Positions 63,232-64,000 of a stretch of 64,000 nt of DNA are shown in pieces. The DNA is from Actinobacteria bacterium OV320 (GTDB taxonomy: Bacteria; Actinomycetota; Actinomycetes; Streptomycetales; Streptomycetaceae). Below the pieces are notes generated by a model. The model saw only the letters and a list, made by a program, of their open reading frames with translations. It was not told the origin of the DNA and made no database searches. Positions within the stretch are counted from its first letter, which is position 1, and the number at the start of each line of letters is the position of its first letter. Location: contig LJCX01000010.1 in assembly GCA_001298545.1 (NCBI GenBank), positions 124,001 through 188,000 on the forward strand, in the 5' to 3' direction. A program made the position numbers and the translations under genes.

Positions 63232-63663
63232 TCACCAGAACCGGCCGCCGATCTGGATCCATGACGGGGACTTGCCGTTCGCGGGAGGCACGATCTCGCC
63301 GTCCTCGCCCCCCATGTCACCCCGGTAGCGGAGCCGGCCGACGAAGACATGGTCCGCACCCATCAGTGCCGACAGACCCTTCAGCCGCGCGTCGACCTCG
63401 GGCGACTCGATCCCGGGATCGTTCACACGCAGATACCCGATGGCTCGCGGCCTGCCTTCGTCGTCAGTGCCAGCCTCGGCGTCCGGAACGAGCACCCAGC
63501 GGGCTCGCGTGACCAGTTCGGCCAACTCCGGTTCGTCCAGTCCTGGGGGCGCGACCTGGCACTTCCCTCGGAAGGCGGCCTGGCCCAGCAAGTCCGTCAG
63601 CTGTGCGAGCGGGACCGGCGGGCGCAGTTCGATGGTTCCCTCGACGAGCCAGTCGTAGCCCAT
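63232..63663 (-). CDS. Conserved small protein, unknown
   Basis: A 143-residue soluble protein: MGYDWLVEGTIELRPPVPLA at the start, then RARWVLVPDAEAGTDDEGRP and HVFVGRLRYRGDMGGEDGEI. ATG 63663 has AAGGAG. The MGYD...VEGxIxLxPP start resembles small Streptomyces proteins of unknown function. The same frame stays open upstream to the window edge, but the site and start argue for 63663. The 274 bp downstream (62958-63231) hold no supported gene. Confidence 0.7.
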   Translation of the reverse strand: MGYDWLVEGTIELRPPVPLAQLTDLLGQAAFRGKCQVAPPGLDEPELAELVTRARWVLVPDAEAGTDDEGRPRAIGYLRVNDPGIESPEVDARLKGLSALMGADHVFVGRLRYRGDMGGEDGEIVPPANGKSPSWIQIGGRFW

Positions 63664-63722
63664 GGACACTCCTTCGTTGAGACTCTTCGGTGGTGTCGCC
63701 AGGATCCTCGCCGTCCGCCGGT

Positions 63723-64000
63723 CTACTGGAACCGGCTGATGAAGGCACGCAGCGCAGCGCGGCTCGGGGGCAGGTGGCAGCGATCCAGGTCTGTTGAGCT
63801 GTTCGGCCGACCGAATGCCGGCGAGAAACATGTCACGCAGCTGCGCGACCGCTGCGCTCCTCGCCGTAGCGATACGGCCGGCACTCTCCGCGGAGCCGTC
63901 AGCGGCCTTGACGACCAGATGCCCTCCCTGGTCCTGGGACAGGGGAGTGTCGGCAACCTCCTGAGGTACGGGAACGCCGAGAAGTCGATCTTCGCCGCGA
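63723..64000 (-). pseudogene. Partial gene at right edge, frame uncertain
   Basis: Coding-like pieces appear in two overlapping minus-strand frames: KIDFSAFPYL at the very edge, then GGHLVVKAADGSAESAGRIA and AVAQLRDMFLAGIRSAEQL in a second frame, and DRCHLPPSRAALRAFISRFQ ending at 63723 in the first frame again. This suggests the 3' end of one gene with two compensating frameshifts, cut by the window. The family is unknown. Confidence 0.35.

Overview
The window is high-GC actinobacterial chromosome, most likely Streptomyces. Coding frames have strongly GC-rich third positions, GTG starts and purine-rich ribosome sites are frequent, and the gene families (XRE regulators of the MmyB ligand-binding type, MocR/YczE, DUF5302, an XRE-NB-ARC-TPR protein, F420-type nitroreductase remnant) are typical of that genus. 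Two genes carry rare TTA codons, which in Streptomyces depend on the bldA tRNA. The mixture of catabolic genes, regulators with a neighbouring enzyme, secreted proteins and many decayed genes looks like accessory or chromosome-arm DNA. No rRNA, tRNA or CRISPR array was seen.

Layout. 0.2-5.8 kb: Baeyer-Villiger-type monooxygenase, APC permease, an orphan cytochrome c oxidase subunit I with a small membrane partner. 5.8-11.4 kb: a long non-coding stretch ending in a hairpin, a PAP2 phosphatase remnant, two tandem polyprenyl diphosphate synthases and a SpoIIE-type phosphatase. 11.6-18.4 kb: large arylsulfatase, a frameshifted LexA-like DNA-binding gene, a divergent regulator/SDR pair, an integrase remnant and an alpha/beta hydrolase with an Asp nucleophile. 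19.2-20.7 kb: a small secreted protein, then an RHS remnant whose tip is followed by two translationally coupled miniature membrane proteins. 20.9-29.7 kb: MerR/SDR pair, nested IS remnants, and a redox cluster (XRE regulator, two quinone-oxidoreductase-like proteins, HSL-type esterase, old-yellow-enzyme remnant, SRPBCC protein, cupin). 29.9-33.2 kb: truncated hypothetical, a dead IS5-type element that encloses a 72-residue gene, and a divergent methionine aminopeptidase/XRE regulator unit around a double palindrome.

34-43 kb: a secreted beta-propeller/Ig-repeat protein, an unknown protein with a Gly/Ser-rich tail, and a coherent tartrate/dicarboxylate unit (dicarboxylate symporter, coupled glycerate kinase, LysR regulator, tartrate dehydrogenase). 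43.5-53.5 kb: secreted M4 metalloprotease with a P-domain, a three-gene overlapping ABC exporter operon, an acetyltransferase, RidA, an F420 nitroreductase remnant, a secreted repeat protein and a DUF5302 protein. 54-64 kb: XRE-NB-ARC-TPR regulator, TetR/oxidoreductase pair with repeated operators, MocR/YczE pair, two SDRs, a TetR regulator with twin 22-bp operators, and a small conserved protein at the right edge.

A recurring theme is one enzyme plus one divergent one-component regulator, with operator-like repeats between them (MerR/SDR, XRE/MAP, TetR/QOR, MocR/YczE, TetR/SDR). At least a dozen decayed genes lie between these modules, several differing from an intact frame by only one or two bases, so either real decay or base-calling errors could explain some of them. 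All functions are inferred from sequence reading alone.
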